Source: Eustoma russellianum
Lineage: Eukaryota; Streptophyta; Magnoliopsida; Gentianales; Gentianaceae
Direction: 5' to 3'
DNA: 64,000 nucleotides
Assembly (NCBI GenBank): GCA_036186865.1
Contig: AP025069.1
Span: 10,622,286 to 10,686,285, forward strand
The notes beneath the pieces are model-generated. The model ran no database searches. It saw nothing but the letters and a program-made list of their open reading frames with translations, and was not told the DNA's origin. Position 1 is the first letter of the stretch. Every line of letters starts with the position of its first letter. Positions 44,675 to 56,519 of the stretch are shown one piece after another. Both the position numbers and the translations under genes were made by a program.

Positions 44675-47600
44675 TCAGGTGTGAGCAATTAATCCAAGTC
44701 TTGCACGTAAATGCTCAAAGATAGCTTGATTAAGGGGTTTAGTGAATATGTCAGCTACTTGTTGATCAGTTCTAACATGTTCAATGTGTATATGTCCAAG
44801 ATTAACATGATCACGGAGAAAATGATAACGTACTTCTATATGCTTTGCCTTAGAGTGTAGTACAGGGTTTTTAGACAAATTTATAGCACTTGTACTATCA
44901 CAATAGATGGGGATATTATTTACTTGTATTTCAAAGTCTGAAAGTTGTTGTTTAATCCATAATAGTTGAGTACAACATAGACTTAAAGCCATATATTCTG
45001 CTTCAGTAGTAGAAAGTGCAACACTAGATTGTTTCTTTGAAAACCAAGATATTAGTGAGTTTCCTAGGAATTGACATGTTCCACTAGTGCTCTTTCTATC
45101 TACTCTACATCCACCATAATCTGCATCTGAATATGCATGTAGACTTAGACTAGATTGTCTATCATACCATAAGCCTAATGTTGGTGTATGTTGAAGATAT
45201 CTAAATATTCTTTTTACAGCTTTAAAGTGTGACAACTTAGGCATACTTTGAAATCTTGCACACATACATACTGCAAACATAATATCAGGTCTACTAGCAG
45301 TTAGATATAGCAATGAACCAGTCATAGACCTATATAGTTTTTCATCAAATGCAACACCATTTTCATCTTTGTCTAATTTTGTTGAAGTACACATTGGTGT
45401 TGGAGATGGTTTCAAGTTTTCAAAGTTGAATTTCTTTATCATATCTCTTATGTATTTGGCTTGATTGATATGTATACCACTTGATGTTTGTTTTATTTGC
45501 AAGCCTAAGAAATAGTTTAATTCACCAACCATAGACATTTCAAACTCAGACTTCATACAATCTTCAAAGTCTTTTACTAAGTTAGGATTAGTTGAACCAA
45601 AGATTATGTCATCTACATATATTTGTATTACAAGCAAATCTTTGTCTTTCTTTTTCAAGAATAAGGTACTATCTATGGTTCCTCTTTGAAAGTTGTTACT
45701 TAGTAAAAAGTTGGCAAATCTTTCATACCATGCACGGGGGGCTTGTTTCAAACCATATAAGGCTTTCTTAAGTTTATATACATGATCAGGGTTCTTTGGA
45801 TCTTCAAAGCCTGGTGGTTGTTTAACAAAAACTTCTTCTTGGATATAGCCATTTAAGAATGCACTCTTAACATCCATTTGGAATAATTTGATGTTATTAT
45901 AACATGCAAAAGCTAATAAGAGGCGTATGGATTCTAATCTTGCTACGGGGGCAAATGTTTCATCGTAATCAATACCCTCTTCTTGATTATATCCTTGAGC
46001 TACAAGTCTTGCTTTATTTCTTACTACAACCCCTTGTTCATTCATTTTGTTCCTAAACACCCATTTAGTTCCAATGATTGATTTATCCTCGGGTTTAGGT
46101 ACTAAATCCCACACATTGTTTCTTTCAAATTGGTTTAACTCTTCATGCATTGCATCTATCCAATATGCATCGTTTAATGCATCATTCACATTCTTAGGTT
46201 CAATTTGGGATATAAGTGCATGCCATTGATCATATTCATTAGGATCTATTTGCCTACGTGTTCTAACCCCTTGATTTACATCTCCTATGATAAGTTCTTG
46301 AGGATGCTTTTGTTTATCTCTTATTTGCCACCAATTACTTGGTTGTGCATCTTCAATAGGTTCATGATGTTCAATAGGTTGGTTAGACACATTTTCTTCA
46401 TTATGTTCTTGTGTAGGGGGAGTTTGAACTTCATGCATTTCAAGAGTTTGATTTGGTGTTTCAATTTGTTCATTTGTGGGTGGTAGGATAAGTTCATCTT
46501 CATCATGAAGTATTTGATCATTTGGTACATAGATTTCATGTTGATTACTTGTTTGGAGATATGCATTTTCATTGAACTTCACATGTATAGATTCAACTAT
46601 CTTTCTTGTTTGTGCATTATAACATCTATATGCTTTAGAGTTCATTGAATATCCCACAAATATATGTTCATCAGACTTAGGATCAAACTTATCTAAGTTA
46701 TCTTTTGTGTTCAATACAAAGCATTTACAACCAAAGACTTTTAGATAGTTTACTTTTGGGAGTCGTCCATTTAAGATTTCAAATGGTGTTTTGTTCAATT
46801 TCTTTCTTATTGATAGTCTGTTGATCATATAACTTGAAGTGTTTACTGCTTCAGCCCATAAGAATTTAGGTACTTTGTTTTCTACCATCATTGTTCTTGC
46901 TACTTCTTGAATAGTCCTATTCTTTCTTTCAACTACACCATTAAGTTGAGGAGTTCTTGGTGGGGAGAATTCATGTTTTATACCCTTTTCATTACAGAAT
47001 TTGATTAATTCACTATTTTTAAACTCACCACCTCTATCACTCCTTATCTTAATAACATGTGATTCATGTTCATTTTCAAGTTGTCTAATTAGATTAGCTA
47101 TAGATGATGCACTTTCATCTTTTGAAGCAAGAAACAATGTCCAAGTATATCTTGAGAAATCATCAACTATTACACATACATAATAACTTCCACCTAAGCT
47201 TCTTGTTCTACATGGACCAAATAAGTCTATATGCAAGAGTTCTAGTATTCTTGACGTTGTGACCTTGGTTTTAGGCTTAAGGGATTCTCTAACATGTTTG
47301 CCTTTGATACAAGATTCACATAGTTGAAAATCATTCAAGTTAAGTTTAGGCAATCCTTTAACAAGACTTTTAGCGTGTAGTTTTTCTAAGGTTGATATAC
47401 CAATGTGTCCTAAACGTCTATGCCAAAGATTGGGATCAGATTCATGTGAAACAAGACATTTTGTGTTACTACTTAGCATATCATCCATGTTAAGCACATA
47501 TATGTTTCCTTCACGTTTCCCTTTTAACACAACTTGATTGTTTTTATCCATTATCTTACAAGAAGTGGAGGAGAAGAGAACATTCAAGTTGTTGTCACAT

Positions 47601-47863
47601 AGTTGAGAAACACTTAAAAGCTCAAAGGTTAAGTTACTTACAAGTAGGACGTTTTTGATCTCAAACTTGTTTGGATCACCAACCTTGCCTTTGCCAATTA
47701 TTTGGCCTTGATTGTTGTCTCCAAAGGTAACTTTGCCACCTTTTGCAACGTTTTTAAGTGTGCTAAACAAATTTTTGTTGCCCGTCATATGTCTTGAGCA
47801 ACCACTATCAACTATCCAATTGGTTTTGTTCTTTTCATCTTCTTTGTTGTTATAACCAGCCAC
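44675..47863 (-). CDS. Copia 2 Pol polyprotein: PR-INT-RT-RNase H
   Basis: 1,062 codons with the same domain layout and all the catalytic residues listed for Copia 1: DSGCSRHMTG, DDE at 213/276/312, YVDD at 749-752, RNase H D913/E954/D989. Substitutions relative to Copia 1 are few (e.g. N for D at 282, K for R at 842, T for I at 848, a different C-terminal tripeptide) and none hits a catalytic motif. It starts at GTG after an upstream stop, as in Copia 1. It is expected to be functional if the gag-to-pol expression mechanism works. Confidence 0.96.
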   Translation of the reverse strand: MAGYNNKEDEKNKTNWIVDSGCSRHMTGNKNLFSTLKNVAKGGKVTFGDNNQGQIIGKGKVGDPNKFEIKNVLLVSNLTFELLSVSQLCDNNLNVLFSSTSCKIMDKNNQVVLKGKREGNIYVLNMDDMLSSNTKCLVSHESDPNLWHRRLGHIGISTLEKLHAKSLVKGLPKLNLNDFQLCESCIKGKHVRESLKPKTKVTTSRILELLHIDLFGPCRTRSLGGSYYVCVIVDDFSRYTWTLFLASKDESASSIANLIRQLENEHESHVIKIRSDRGGEFKNSELIKFCNEKGIKHEFSPPRTPQLNGVVERKNRTIQEVARTMMVENKVPKFLWAEAVNTSSYMINRLSIRKKLNKTPFEILNGRLPKVNYLKVFGCKCFVLNTKDNLDKFDPKSDEHIFVGYSMNSKAYRCYNAQTRKIVESIHVKFNENAYLQTSNQHEIYVPNDQILHDEDELILPPTNEQIETPNQTLEMHEVQTPPTQEHNEENVSNQPIEHHEPIEDAQPSNWWQIRDKQKHPQELIIGDVNQGVRTRRQIDPNEYDQWHALISQIEPKNVNDALNDAYWIDAMHEELNQFERNNVWDLVPKPEDKSIIGTKWVFRNKMNEQGVVVRNKARLVAQGYNQEEGIDYDETFAPVARLESIRLLLAFACYNNIKLFQMDVKSAFLNGYIQEEVFVKQPPGFEDPKNPDHVYKLKKALYGLKQAPRAWYERFANFLLSNNFQRGTIDSTLFLKKKDKDLLVIQIYVDDIIFGSTNPNLVKDFEDCMKSEFEMSMVGELNYFLGLQIKQTSSGIHINQAKYIRDMIKKFNFENLKPSPTPMCTSTKLDKDENGVAFDEKLYRSMTGSLLYLTASRPDIMFAVCMCARFQSMPKLSHFKAVKRIFRYLQHTPTLGLWYDRQSSLSLHAYSDADYGGCRVDRKSTSGTCQFLGNSLISWFSKKQSSVALSTTEAEYMALSLCCTQLLWIKQQLSDFEIQVNNIPIYCDSTSAINLSKNPVLHSKAKHIEVRYHFLRDHVNLGHIHIEHVRTDQQVADIFTKPLNQAIFEHLRARLGLIAHT

Positions 47864-47955
47864 TTGTCTTTCTTTGATGTTATGTACCTACAAATGTAAA
47901 TAACAACTTAGGTACCCTTTGATTTTGGGTCCTTTCAAGGTTAGACAAGTTAAGT
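47864..47955 (-). other. Gag-Pol junction of Copia 2
   Basis: 92 nt, the same length and nearly the same sequence as 34307-34398, with gag and pol in different frames. Confidence 0.6.
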
Positions 47956-50100
47956 TCATGTTAGTGTACCTTTAGGTACCCAAACTTGAACAACCTTTCT
48001 TGGTTTTGAAATGTTAAAATCATGTTGCATATAATGAACAAATAGTGGATTTTGATACATAGAATATGATGGAAAAGGGGCTGCACATTTATGTCTAGTT
48101 GAATAAGCATTGTAAGTTCTATATGCATTTGAATGTTGCCATGTATATGAGTTATATCTTGGCCGTGTATAAACATTGAATTTAGGCCGTGTATAAGCAA
48201 GATGTTGTGTGTGTCTAGGCCGTGTGTTGTAAACTGATTTAGGCCGAGAGTATGTCATGTTCTTCACATAAGCATGTTGTTGCATATAAGGCATAACTTG
48301 AGTAGATTTCATACTACTTTGTTTAGGCATTCTTGTATACATGTAAGCATGGTTTCTAGGTGTATTTGCCTTCCTATATGTTGATGCATTTTGCAATCTT
48401 TGTGATGAAGGTGGTGTGGGCAGAATAGGTTCATTTCTTAATGCATTTAGCCTATATTTCATGTTGGTTGAAGATGATACAAATGTTGTTTCCTTAGGTG
48501 TGTATTCAGCTTCTTTAACATATCCAAGACCTTGTTTGTCATTTCCATGCTTTTGAGATGCAATAAGAGTGTCTAACATGTTGGAACCATCCTTAAATTG
48601 TTCTAAAGATTTGTTCAAGTCTAGGTTGCATGCTTTTAATGATTCAAATTCAATTTGTATTTCATGTAATTTAGACTTTAAAACGTTGTAATCAACACAT
48701 TGCACACATTGCACATTTTCATGTTTGTTCTTAAGTTCCTTAATCTGATTTTGCATTGAACTAATAGTGTTAGATGATTCAAGTTGAAGAACTTCTAGTT
48801 GAGAAGTTAGATTCAAGTTAGACGTCTCCAACTTGTTCTTCTCCTCAACTATTCTTTTCTTCTCCTTGGATAGCTTCTTATATCTATCATGCAACTTTTC
48901 TAATTCATCCAACAATTCATCTTGAGTAAAATCACATTCGGAGTCAGAATCGAACGTTACCTCATTTGTAGACTTTGAAGCCAAACATGTTTGTGCAACT
49001 TCAGGTTCCTCCTCGGATTCGGATGAAGATGTGTCATCCCAAGTGCTTGAACTTACCTTGAGAGCTTTCTTCCTCCTTTGCATAGGTTCTACTCTAGTTT
49101 TTGTCCTTGTCTTTTCATCCATGTCACGGTTTTTGTTCTTGTTTGGACAATCATATGATATGTGTCCTTGTTTGCCACATTCATAACACTTAAGTTCTTT
49201 ATCATACCATTTACCATCTTGTTTGTTAGATTTCACATTGATAGGGGCAGCTGATTTTGCTTGTCTTTTAGTTGGTCTTTTCTTGAAAAACTTCCTTAAA
49301 CGCCTAGCTAACAACATTATGTCTTCTTCATCACTTTCATCATCACTTTCATACTCGGCTTGATTAGATGATTCGGGTTCATTTGTTACAAATGCAAGTG
49401 ATTTAGACTTGTTACTAGTTTCAGCCTTTCTTATATTCATCTTGTTTTCATAAACTTTTAAAGAACCTATCAATTCATCAAGTTTTATTTGAGAAAGATC
49501 TTTGCTTTCTTCAATGGCACTAACTTTGGCATCCCATTCAATTGGCAAACTTCTCAAAACTTTTTGCACTTTTTCTTTCATCAAAAACGTTTTACCAAGG
49601 GATTCAAGTGAGTTGTATAAGTTTGTAAGCCTTAAATCCATATCAACAATTGATTCATTAGGCAGTAAATGAAATGTTTCAAGTGTAGTCATTAACATGT
49701 TAATCTTTGATTCCTTTACTTGATTAGTTCCTTCATGCTTCATTTCAAGACATTTCCACATATCCTTTGCACTTAAACATGAAGAGACATAGGCAGATTC
49801 ACTCCTACTTAAACCATTCAACAATAATTGCATTGCTTTAGCATTAAGACTCATTTTCTTTTTATCTTCATCACTCCAATCTTTTCTATATTTCTCAACT
49901 TCTCGTGATAAGCCATCAATTATAACATGCTTAGTAGGCACATAAGGTCCATCTTCAATGATAGACCACAAGTCTATATCAATAGCCATTAAGAACAATT
50001 TCATCCTAAGTTTCCAATGACTAAAGTTTTCTCCATCAAAAAGAGGTGGTCTTTGTGTGGACATGCCTTCTAATTCTATTTTCATGTGTGACTTAGACAT
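47956..50100 (-). CDS. Copia 2 Gag (714 aa)
   Basis: ATG at 50100. Same architecture as the Copia 1 Gag: UBN2-like capsid, zinc knuckle CYECGKQGHISYDC, coiled coil, Tyr/Arg-rich tail. Eight residues longer: an extra in-frame 24-bp unit near 48168-48191 adds a second YTRPKFNV/YTRPRYNS-type repeat. Otherwise it differs at scattered positions. Confidence 0.95.
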   Translation of the reverse strand: MSKSHMKIELEGMSTQRPPLFDGENFSHWKLRMKLFLMAIDIDLWSIIEDGPYVPTKHVIIDGLSREVEKYRKDWSDEDKKKMSLNAKAMQLLLNGLSRSESAYVSSCLSAKDMWKCLEMKHEGTNQVKESKINMLMTTLETFHLLPNESIVDMDLRLTNLYNSLESLGKTFLMKEKVQKVLRSLPIEWDAKVSAIEESKDLSQIKLDELIGSLKVYENKMNIRKAETSNKSKSLAFVTNEPESSNQAEYESDDESDEEDIMLLARRLRKFFKKRPTKRQAKSAAPINVKSNKQDGKWYDKELKCYECGKQGHISYDCPNKNKNRDMDEKTRTKTRVEPMQRRKKALKVSSSTWDDTSSSESEEEPEVAQTCLASKSTNEVTFDSDSECDFTQDELLDELEKLHDRYKKLSKEKKRIVEEKNKLETSNLNLTSQLEVLQLESSNTISSMQNQIKELKNKHENVQCVQCVDYNVLKSKLHEIQIEFESLKACNLDLNKSLEQFKDGSNMLDTLIASQKHGNDKQGLGYVKEAEYTPKETTFVSSSTNMKYRLNALRNEPILPTPPSSQRLQNASTYRKANTPRNHAYMYTRMPKQSSMKSTQVMPYMQQHAYVKNMTYSRPKSVYNTRPRHTQHLAYTRPKFNVYTRPRYNSYTWQHSNAYRTYNAYSTRHKCAAPFPSYSMYQNPLFVHYMQHDFNISKPRKVVQVWVPKGTLT

Positions 50101-50272
50101 GCTTCTTAGTGTGTGAGAAAACGTTTAAAACACTTATAAGAAGGAAAGAAAGTGTCACCTTGTTGTAGATACCAAATATGAAGAATATAAGACAACCAGA
50201 AAATTTCCAGCAACTTTGCAACTTGGAGTGTAAACTGTTTTCAGCTCAAATAAGAATATGGTGCTCAACCTT

Positions 50273-50284
50273 GCTCTGATACCA
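50273..50284 (-). other. Copia 2 primer-binding site (iMet)
   Basis: The minus strand reads TGGTATCAGAGC two bases inside the 5' LTR (50287). Confidence 0.95.
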
Positions 50285-50286
50285 AT

Positions 50287-52999
50287 TGTTGGACCTGTAT
50301 AGCACCACTAGAGGGGGGGGGTGAATAGTGGGTTAGCGGAAATTACACTACAATTACCTTCAAAAACTTGTTTGAAGACCCCTTTGCCTCTTTAGCCTCA
50401 GATTCTGGAATTTCCAGAAACAGTTCACTGTTTTGAGCGCTTTGGTTGAACCACTTATACACCTGTGCAAGCTCTCAAACTTGGCAGAGATCAAGTTTAG
50501 AATGTTTATAATATGTCATAAAAATTTCATTCAATTCCAAGCAAGTTAGCACGTTCAAATAAGCAAGAAAAGTAAAGTGTGCAATTCTGGCAGTTTCAGG
50601 CAGAATGTTAGCTTAACTTCAAACGATGATATCTCAAAATCTACCCGTGCTATTTTGATGAATCTTATGTCAAATTAAACCTTATGATCTCTAGTTTAAT
50701 TTGATATAAGGCTCACTTCAAGATTCGCAGGATAACCTATTCAAATTGAACAAGTTTTGCACACTGGTCAGAATTGTTCACAGAATGTAGCAACAATTTT
50801 GTGAAGACGATTTGAATATGCTAAACTCCTTAGAATTTAGTGATTCTTGCGGCTAATGAAAGCTAACACATTGAAGTATAATATATCCAAAATTCATGCA
50901 ATTCTAAGACTGTTTGCTTGTTCAATTATGCGTGCCAAGTTAGTGTAATTCTCAGGCAGAAAACAGTAAGTGCAGGAAATAAGTAAAGAACACAAGGAAT
51001 TATCCTGGTTCGGTCAATGTGACCTACTCCAGTCCCAAGAGACACCTTCTCTTGGATTTCACTAAACACCAAACACCAAAGTCACCTTACAAAGCCAAAG
51101 GAAGAAGCTTTTCACCAACTTCTTCAAGAGGCTGCACCAAAACTGAAAATCAGCACTAGTTTGTTTCACCTTTGCACCTTTGCACCTTTTGCTCACCTCT
51201 AAGGAGTAAGCTTTATACACCAGCTTCTCCCTTACAATATGTCGTTTAAAAAGGTGTTGAAATGACAAGAAATGAAGAACTATACAATCATAAAGCTTGC
51301 TGCAAATGTGTTCTTCAATATAGAAGAGTAGAAGAGAAGAATGGAAATAAAGAGCTAATTGTCTTGCTTGCTTTCTTGCTCTTTTTCGTTGGATGCATTT
51401 ACTCTTCATCTTTGGAGCTATTTATAGCCAAGAGGACAGCCTAAAGGCTCCTCAAAGAGACGTTGGAATGGCTTGAGAAATGGAGAAAATTCAGCATTTG
51501 ACTTTCAAGATAAAGTTGATCTTTTGATGCTTTGAAATGGTCTTCCAATCTGAACTTTTATCCTTCATTTTATCCATTATAGCCGTTGAAAATGAGGTGG
51601 AAAATGACTTCATTTGAACGTTTAAGAGGCAGCTCCAATCAGCAATTTCCATGTGTAAATAACTTGCCATGTATGCAGCTGAATTGGCATGTGTTTTGAA
51701 CAAATTTATCTCCTCATTTTGAACATCAAATAGACGTTGGAATGTAGCTAAAAGATAGAGAGAAATCAGCTTGACTTGAGTTTGAATTGGTCTTCAACCT
51801 TTGAATCATATAGCCGTTGCATCTTTCTAGGTTGAGAGATTTTTGCTTCAACTTTGCTACATTGTAGGACTTGCTTTTTGTCACACAATATAATCTGAAC
51901 CTTGACCATATATCACACGAAATTTTGCTCCATTTTTGAGCCAAGTAGCCGTTGAAACAACTCACAAAATAGTCACTTGAAATCAGCAACAAAATAGGAT
52001 TTCTTTTAACTTGCTTTGACTTGTTCAAAATCTGAACATTTGTGCGCCAATATCCGTGTGTATCCATATAATATATAGTCACTTATGTCTTCAACATGTA
52101 GCATAGAATACCATATGAAGAATGCCAAGAATTCCAAGAAAACCATAGATGTGATCACCATAATATAAGAATTCCAATTGAGATACCATGCTGCCCATTT
52201 CCATAAATATAGGGCACGTACCATATGTGACATAAACACATATAAACATCATATAAACAATATATAACACGTTAGAAGATCCATTGGCAAGTGAAGAGAC
52301 CAGAATACCCCTTAGCACAAAAATAGGAATTTTGTCCTAGGATGAACCTAGACATGGTGCTGCTCCAGATTCATGATGTGACATGACTTATAAATGTGTC
52401 ATATGATCATATAAGTCCGTTGGAAGAAGACCAAATAAGAATGAGAAGTCCAAATGGTGAAATTACCAAGATAGCCCTTATAAAGATCAATAAACTTCAC
52501 CATCGTGTCAAGTCAGTTTTTATCCGTGTCAAGCATGCTTTTCCTCAGCCAATTAGATTCTAAATTGAATAAGGATCATGTGGGCTTTTGAATCACTCAA
52601 TTTGGAGTTCATTTGCTCAAGATATGAACCAAAACCTGCAATAGAATACTAAACCGAGCAATTTGCCTTATATTGTAAGTCATGTGACTTCAAGGCTTGG
52701 TTAGATCATATAATTAACATGTATTGACATATATATCATCTAAAATCAGTTTGAACATGTCTTGATTTAGACATGTGATTGAATTGGCCAAGTTCAATCT
52801 CATGATCTTAATCAAACTTGTTCAATCTTGATTCATTCAATCAATTTCACATTTAGCTCATAAATTCAATCTCATGCACACATATACTTTAAACGTTATA
52901 CACACATACATGCTCACATATGCATTTTGCAATATATCACAACAATCTACATGCTCACATATGCATTTTGCAATCATTCAAACATGATATATCACAACA
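50287..52999 (-). repeat. Copia 2 5' LTR
   Basis: 2,713 bp, apparently identical to 41713-44425. The TATA box is at 51418-51427. A 115-codon frame here repeats identically in the partner LTR but is much shorter in the Copia 1 LTR, so I do not call it a gene. Confidence 0.96.
51418..51427 (-). promoter_or_regulatory. TATA box of the Copia 2 5' LTR
   Basis: Minus-strand CTATAAATAG, the likely core promoter of the element's genomic RNA. Confidence 0.7.
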
Positions 53000-53004
53000 A
53001 TATG

Positions 53005-56000
53005 GTGCCAAAGTCATGGTCATTGGGGTACAAGTCCTTAAGTGATTCAAATCCTAAGAAGCGGGAAGATAATGTAGTCACTAACGTGTATCTCCTAGAG
53101 AGGGCATCGGCAACTATATTATCCTTTCCTTGCTTGTACTTAATCACGTAAGGGAATTGTTCTATGAACTCTACCCATTTGGCATGTCTTTTGTTCAACT
53201 TTCCTTGCCCTTTAAGATACTTAAGGCTTTCGTGGTCAGTGTGGATCACAAACTCTTTAGGTTGAAGATAGTGTTGCCAAGTTTGTAGGGATCTCACAAG
53301 GGCATAAAGTTCCTTATCATAGGTAGAGTAATTCAATGATGCTCCTTTCAACTTTTCACTAAAGTAGGCTATGTGTTTCTTACTTTGGGTCAAAACTGCG
53401 CCTATACCCACTCCACTTGCATCACACTCGATCTCAAAGGTCTCATCAAAATTTGGTAGTCTAAGTATGGGTGCAGTGGTCAGCCTACGTTTGAGTTCAT
53501 CAAATGCCTGTTGTTGTGGCTCTTCCCACCTAAAAGGCACATCTTTTTTCACAATTTCGTTTAGGGGCGCAGCTATGGAGGAAAAATCTTTGACAAAGCG
53601 TCTATAAAAGCTTGCTAATCCATGAAAACTGCGAACTTCCCCTACATTCTTAGGTATAGGCCACTCCACAATTGACCTAACCTTTTCCTCATCCATCTCT
53701 ACTCCCTCAGCCGAAATGACAAAGCCTAGAAAAACTACGCGTTCTAAACAGAAAGAGCACTTCTTAAAGTTGGCGTAAAGTTGTTCTTGCTTAAGCTTTT
53801 CAAAAACGGCTCTAATGTGGTCAAGATGATCTTCTATGGTGTGGGAATATATTAGGATATCATCGAAATAGACAACGACAAAGCGTCCTATGAACGCACG
53901 TAAGACTTCATTCATTAGCCTCATAAAGGTACTAGGGGCGTTGGTGAGCCCGAAGGGCATCACTAACCACTCATAGAGCCCAAACTTGGTTTTGAATGCA
54001 GTCTTCCATTCGTCCCCTTCTCGAATACGTACCTGGAAGTACCCTTGCTTAAGGTCGATTTTGGTGAAGAATTTGGATCCGTGCAACATGTCTAACATAT
54101 CGTCTAGCCTAGGTATGGGGTACCTATACTTGACGGTAATCTTGTTTATGGCTCGGCAATCGGTACACATTCTCCACGTTCCATCCTTTTTGGGTACTAA
54201 AATGACGGGGACGGCAGATGGGCTCAGACTCTCTCGGATTTGTCCACTAGCTAGGAGCTCTTCTACTTGCCTTTGGATTTCTTTGGTTTCTTCGGGGTTT
54301 GCTCGATAGGCTGGGCGATTGGGTAACACGGCTCCTGGGACAAAGTCGATTTGGTGTTCTATCTCTCTAATGGGTGGTAATCCGGATGGTGGTTCAGAAG
54401 GAAATAGAACTTCATATTCTTGGATAAGGGACGCAACTGAGGTAGGTAAGTTTGGTGGGAGTTCTTCAAGGGCAAGTTGACACGACTTTGGGATGATGAT
54501 GAAGACAGTTTGGTTGTTATAAAGTGCACGTGTAACCTCTCTTTTCTTTGCGAAATACCCACACTTCTTTTTGGACTCGTTGACACTTAGGGGCACTAAC
54601 TCTTTTCCCTTGCTCTCATTTTTTTTGTTCTCACTTTTCATACACTCCACGAATTTTCTCTCGGCTTCTTTTTCCTTATGATCGGCTCTAGACTTGGACA
54701 TGCGTTGGTGATCCTCGTGGACTTTGTGTGGTGGAAGTGCATGCAGTTTGTACAATTTGCCATTCAATTTGAAAGAATAACGATTCAAATAACCATCATA
54801 TGTCACATGTCTATCAAATTGCCATGGCCTACCAAGTAAGATATGACTAGCATGCATTGGGGCGACATCACATAAAACATCATCTTTGTAACTACCAATG
54901 CTAAGAGAAATCAAAACTTGTTTACTTACGCTAACTTCACCGCAGTCATTTAGCCATGCAAGTTTGTAAGGGTGCGGATGATTAGTCATAGGCAAATTCA
55001 GTTTTCTTACTAATTCGATGCTAGTCACATTAGCACAAGAACCAGAATCAATGATCATGGTGCACACTTTACCATTTATCATGCAATGAATATGGAAAAT
55101 GTTTTCTCTATGTTGTTCGTGATCATCTAATTTCGGATATGCATTTAAAGCTCGACGCACAACAAGAAACTCTTTAGTGTCAAAATCATCTAATGTGCCT
55201 AGATCCTCTTCAGGTTCAATTTCATTATCATGCTCAGACTCGTTTTCATGCTCGGACTCGGACACATACTCGTTTGTCTCTTCAATTAACATGATTCTTT
55301 TCGAATTAGGACATTCTTTTCCTATGTGACCACGTCCTTGACATTTATAGCATTTAATGTCTCTAAACCTGTTTGAAGGATCCGAAGAATTGCCGGTAGG
55401 AGCCTTTTGTTGTGTGCGTTCATCTCTCCTTTGTGTGGATTGCACACGATTGTCCATCCTTTGTGATGCTCCTTGGTCACGCGTTTGGCCTCCTGTAGGC
55501 CGTGAACTTCCTGCTCCTGAAGGCTTGCTGTGAAATCTTGACGAAGATTGATTAGTACGATAATTGGAATTGAAATTAGAGGAGTTGCGTACCTTTAATT
55601 GTGCTTCAATCTTCTCAACCATATGGACCATGGTTGTGAGGTCGAGGTAAGGTTGAAGGTCAACCCTTTGTGCAATCTCCCTGTTTAAACCATGTAAGAA
55701 TCGAGCCTTGGTGGCTTCTTCAGGTTCCTGCAAGTTAGACCTTTCCAACAAAATTTCTAACTCTTTATAATACTCGTCTACACTTTTGGAACCTTGTCGT
55801 AAGTTATGCAAACTCGTGAAAATAGAACTCTCATAATTGTTTGGAATAAAACGTTGACGCATTTCAAACTTCATTTCTTCCCAAGTGGCGATTGGGGGTT
55901 GTCTCGTCTTAGTTCTATTTCGACACAAATTCGTCCACCAATTAAGTGCATAACCAGAAAATTCAATGGAAGCATACCTCACTTTTTGCAATTCACTATA

Positions 56001-56519
56001 ATTGGTACAAGAAAAGATCAAATCCACTTTCGTTTCCCATTCTAAATATTCCTCCGCATTACTTTTACCATAAAACGTGGGAATACTTATTTTGGTTTTG
56101 AGAAAATCATCATCTTGTGGGAAAAGGGGATTTTGGCGTCTTTGGTAACCACGAGGATGGTGGTCATCAAAGTCATAATCATCATGCTCAAAGGGGATGT
56201 AATCATCATTGTACCTTCTTGGAGCGTACCTTCTTGCTTGTGTAGGAGGAGCAAACCGTCTCGCTTCGGTGTGTGGGGGTCGAATGTTATCGTCTTCAAC
56301 TTCTTCCGGAGGATGGCGCCTTAGTTGTGGTGGTGGAACGGCTCTGCTTGTTCCTTGGCCATCACTTGTTTTGTAGCTTCGCTCCACGTCTTCCAAGCGA
56401 TGCTTAATTATCTCATTGTCGTGCATGAGTTTCTTAAGCATTTCCAGCATTTGTTGTTGAGTATTGTCAACAGTTTCGGCTCCTTTAGACTTGCTAGATG
56501 CGGAATTGCTGCTGGCCAT
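53005..56519 (-). pseudogene. Gypsy C gag-protease-RT-RNase H (interrupted by Copia 2)
   Basis: Continuous frame of ~1,170 codons from ATG at 56519 (MASSNSASSKS). Numbered from that Met: Gag capsid region ~130-310 (YASIEFSGYALNWW, SVDEYYKELEILLER); zinc knuckle CYKCQGRGHIGKEC at 390-403; protease DSGSCAN with Asp at 491; RT from ~740 with D822 (FFTKIDLKQGY) and YFDD at 884-887; RNase H with D1033 (ECDASGVG), D1095 (HTDHESL) and D1138 (VADALSRR). Gag and Pol are fused in one frame, as in many chromoviruses. The frame is cut in the RNase H-integrase linker (DHDFGTI) by Copia 2; integrase continues at 41712. The upstream in-frame extension to 56786 is leader sequence that happens to be open. Confidence 0.94.

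Larger units (their letters stand above)
41713..52999 (-). mobile_element. Copia 2: apparently intact, very recent Sirevirus-like element
   Basis: 11,287 bp, minus orientation, TSD atatg. The two LTRs are both 2,713 bp and agree at every stretch I compared, including a 9-G homopolymer and all internal frames. Gag (714 aa) and Pol (1,062 aa) are open, the PBS is a perfect iMet complement and the PPT is intact. It carries everything expected of an autonomous element. It sits in the RNase H-integrase linker of Gypsy C and is probably the latest insertion fully inside the window. Confidence 0.96.

Noticed and set aside
51062..51409. 115-codon frame in the Copia 2 LTR, repeated at 42488-42835
   Set aside because: Identical only because the LTRs are copies. 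It is truncated in the Copia 1 LTR and matches no domain.
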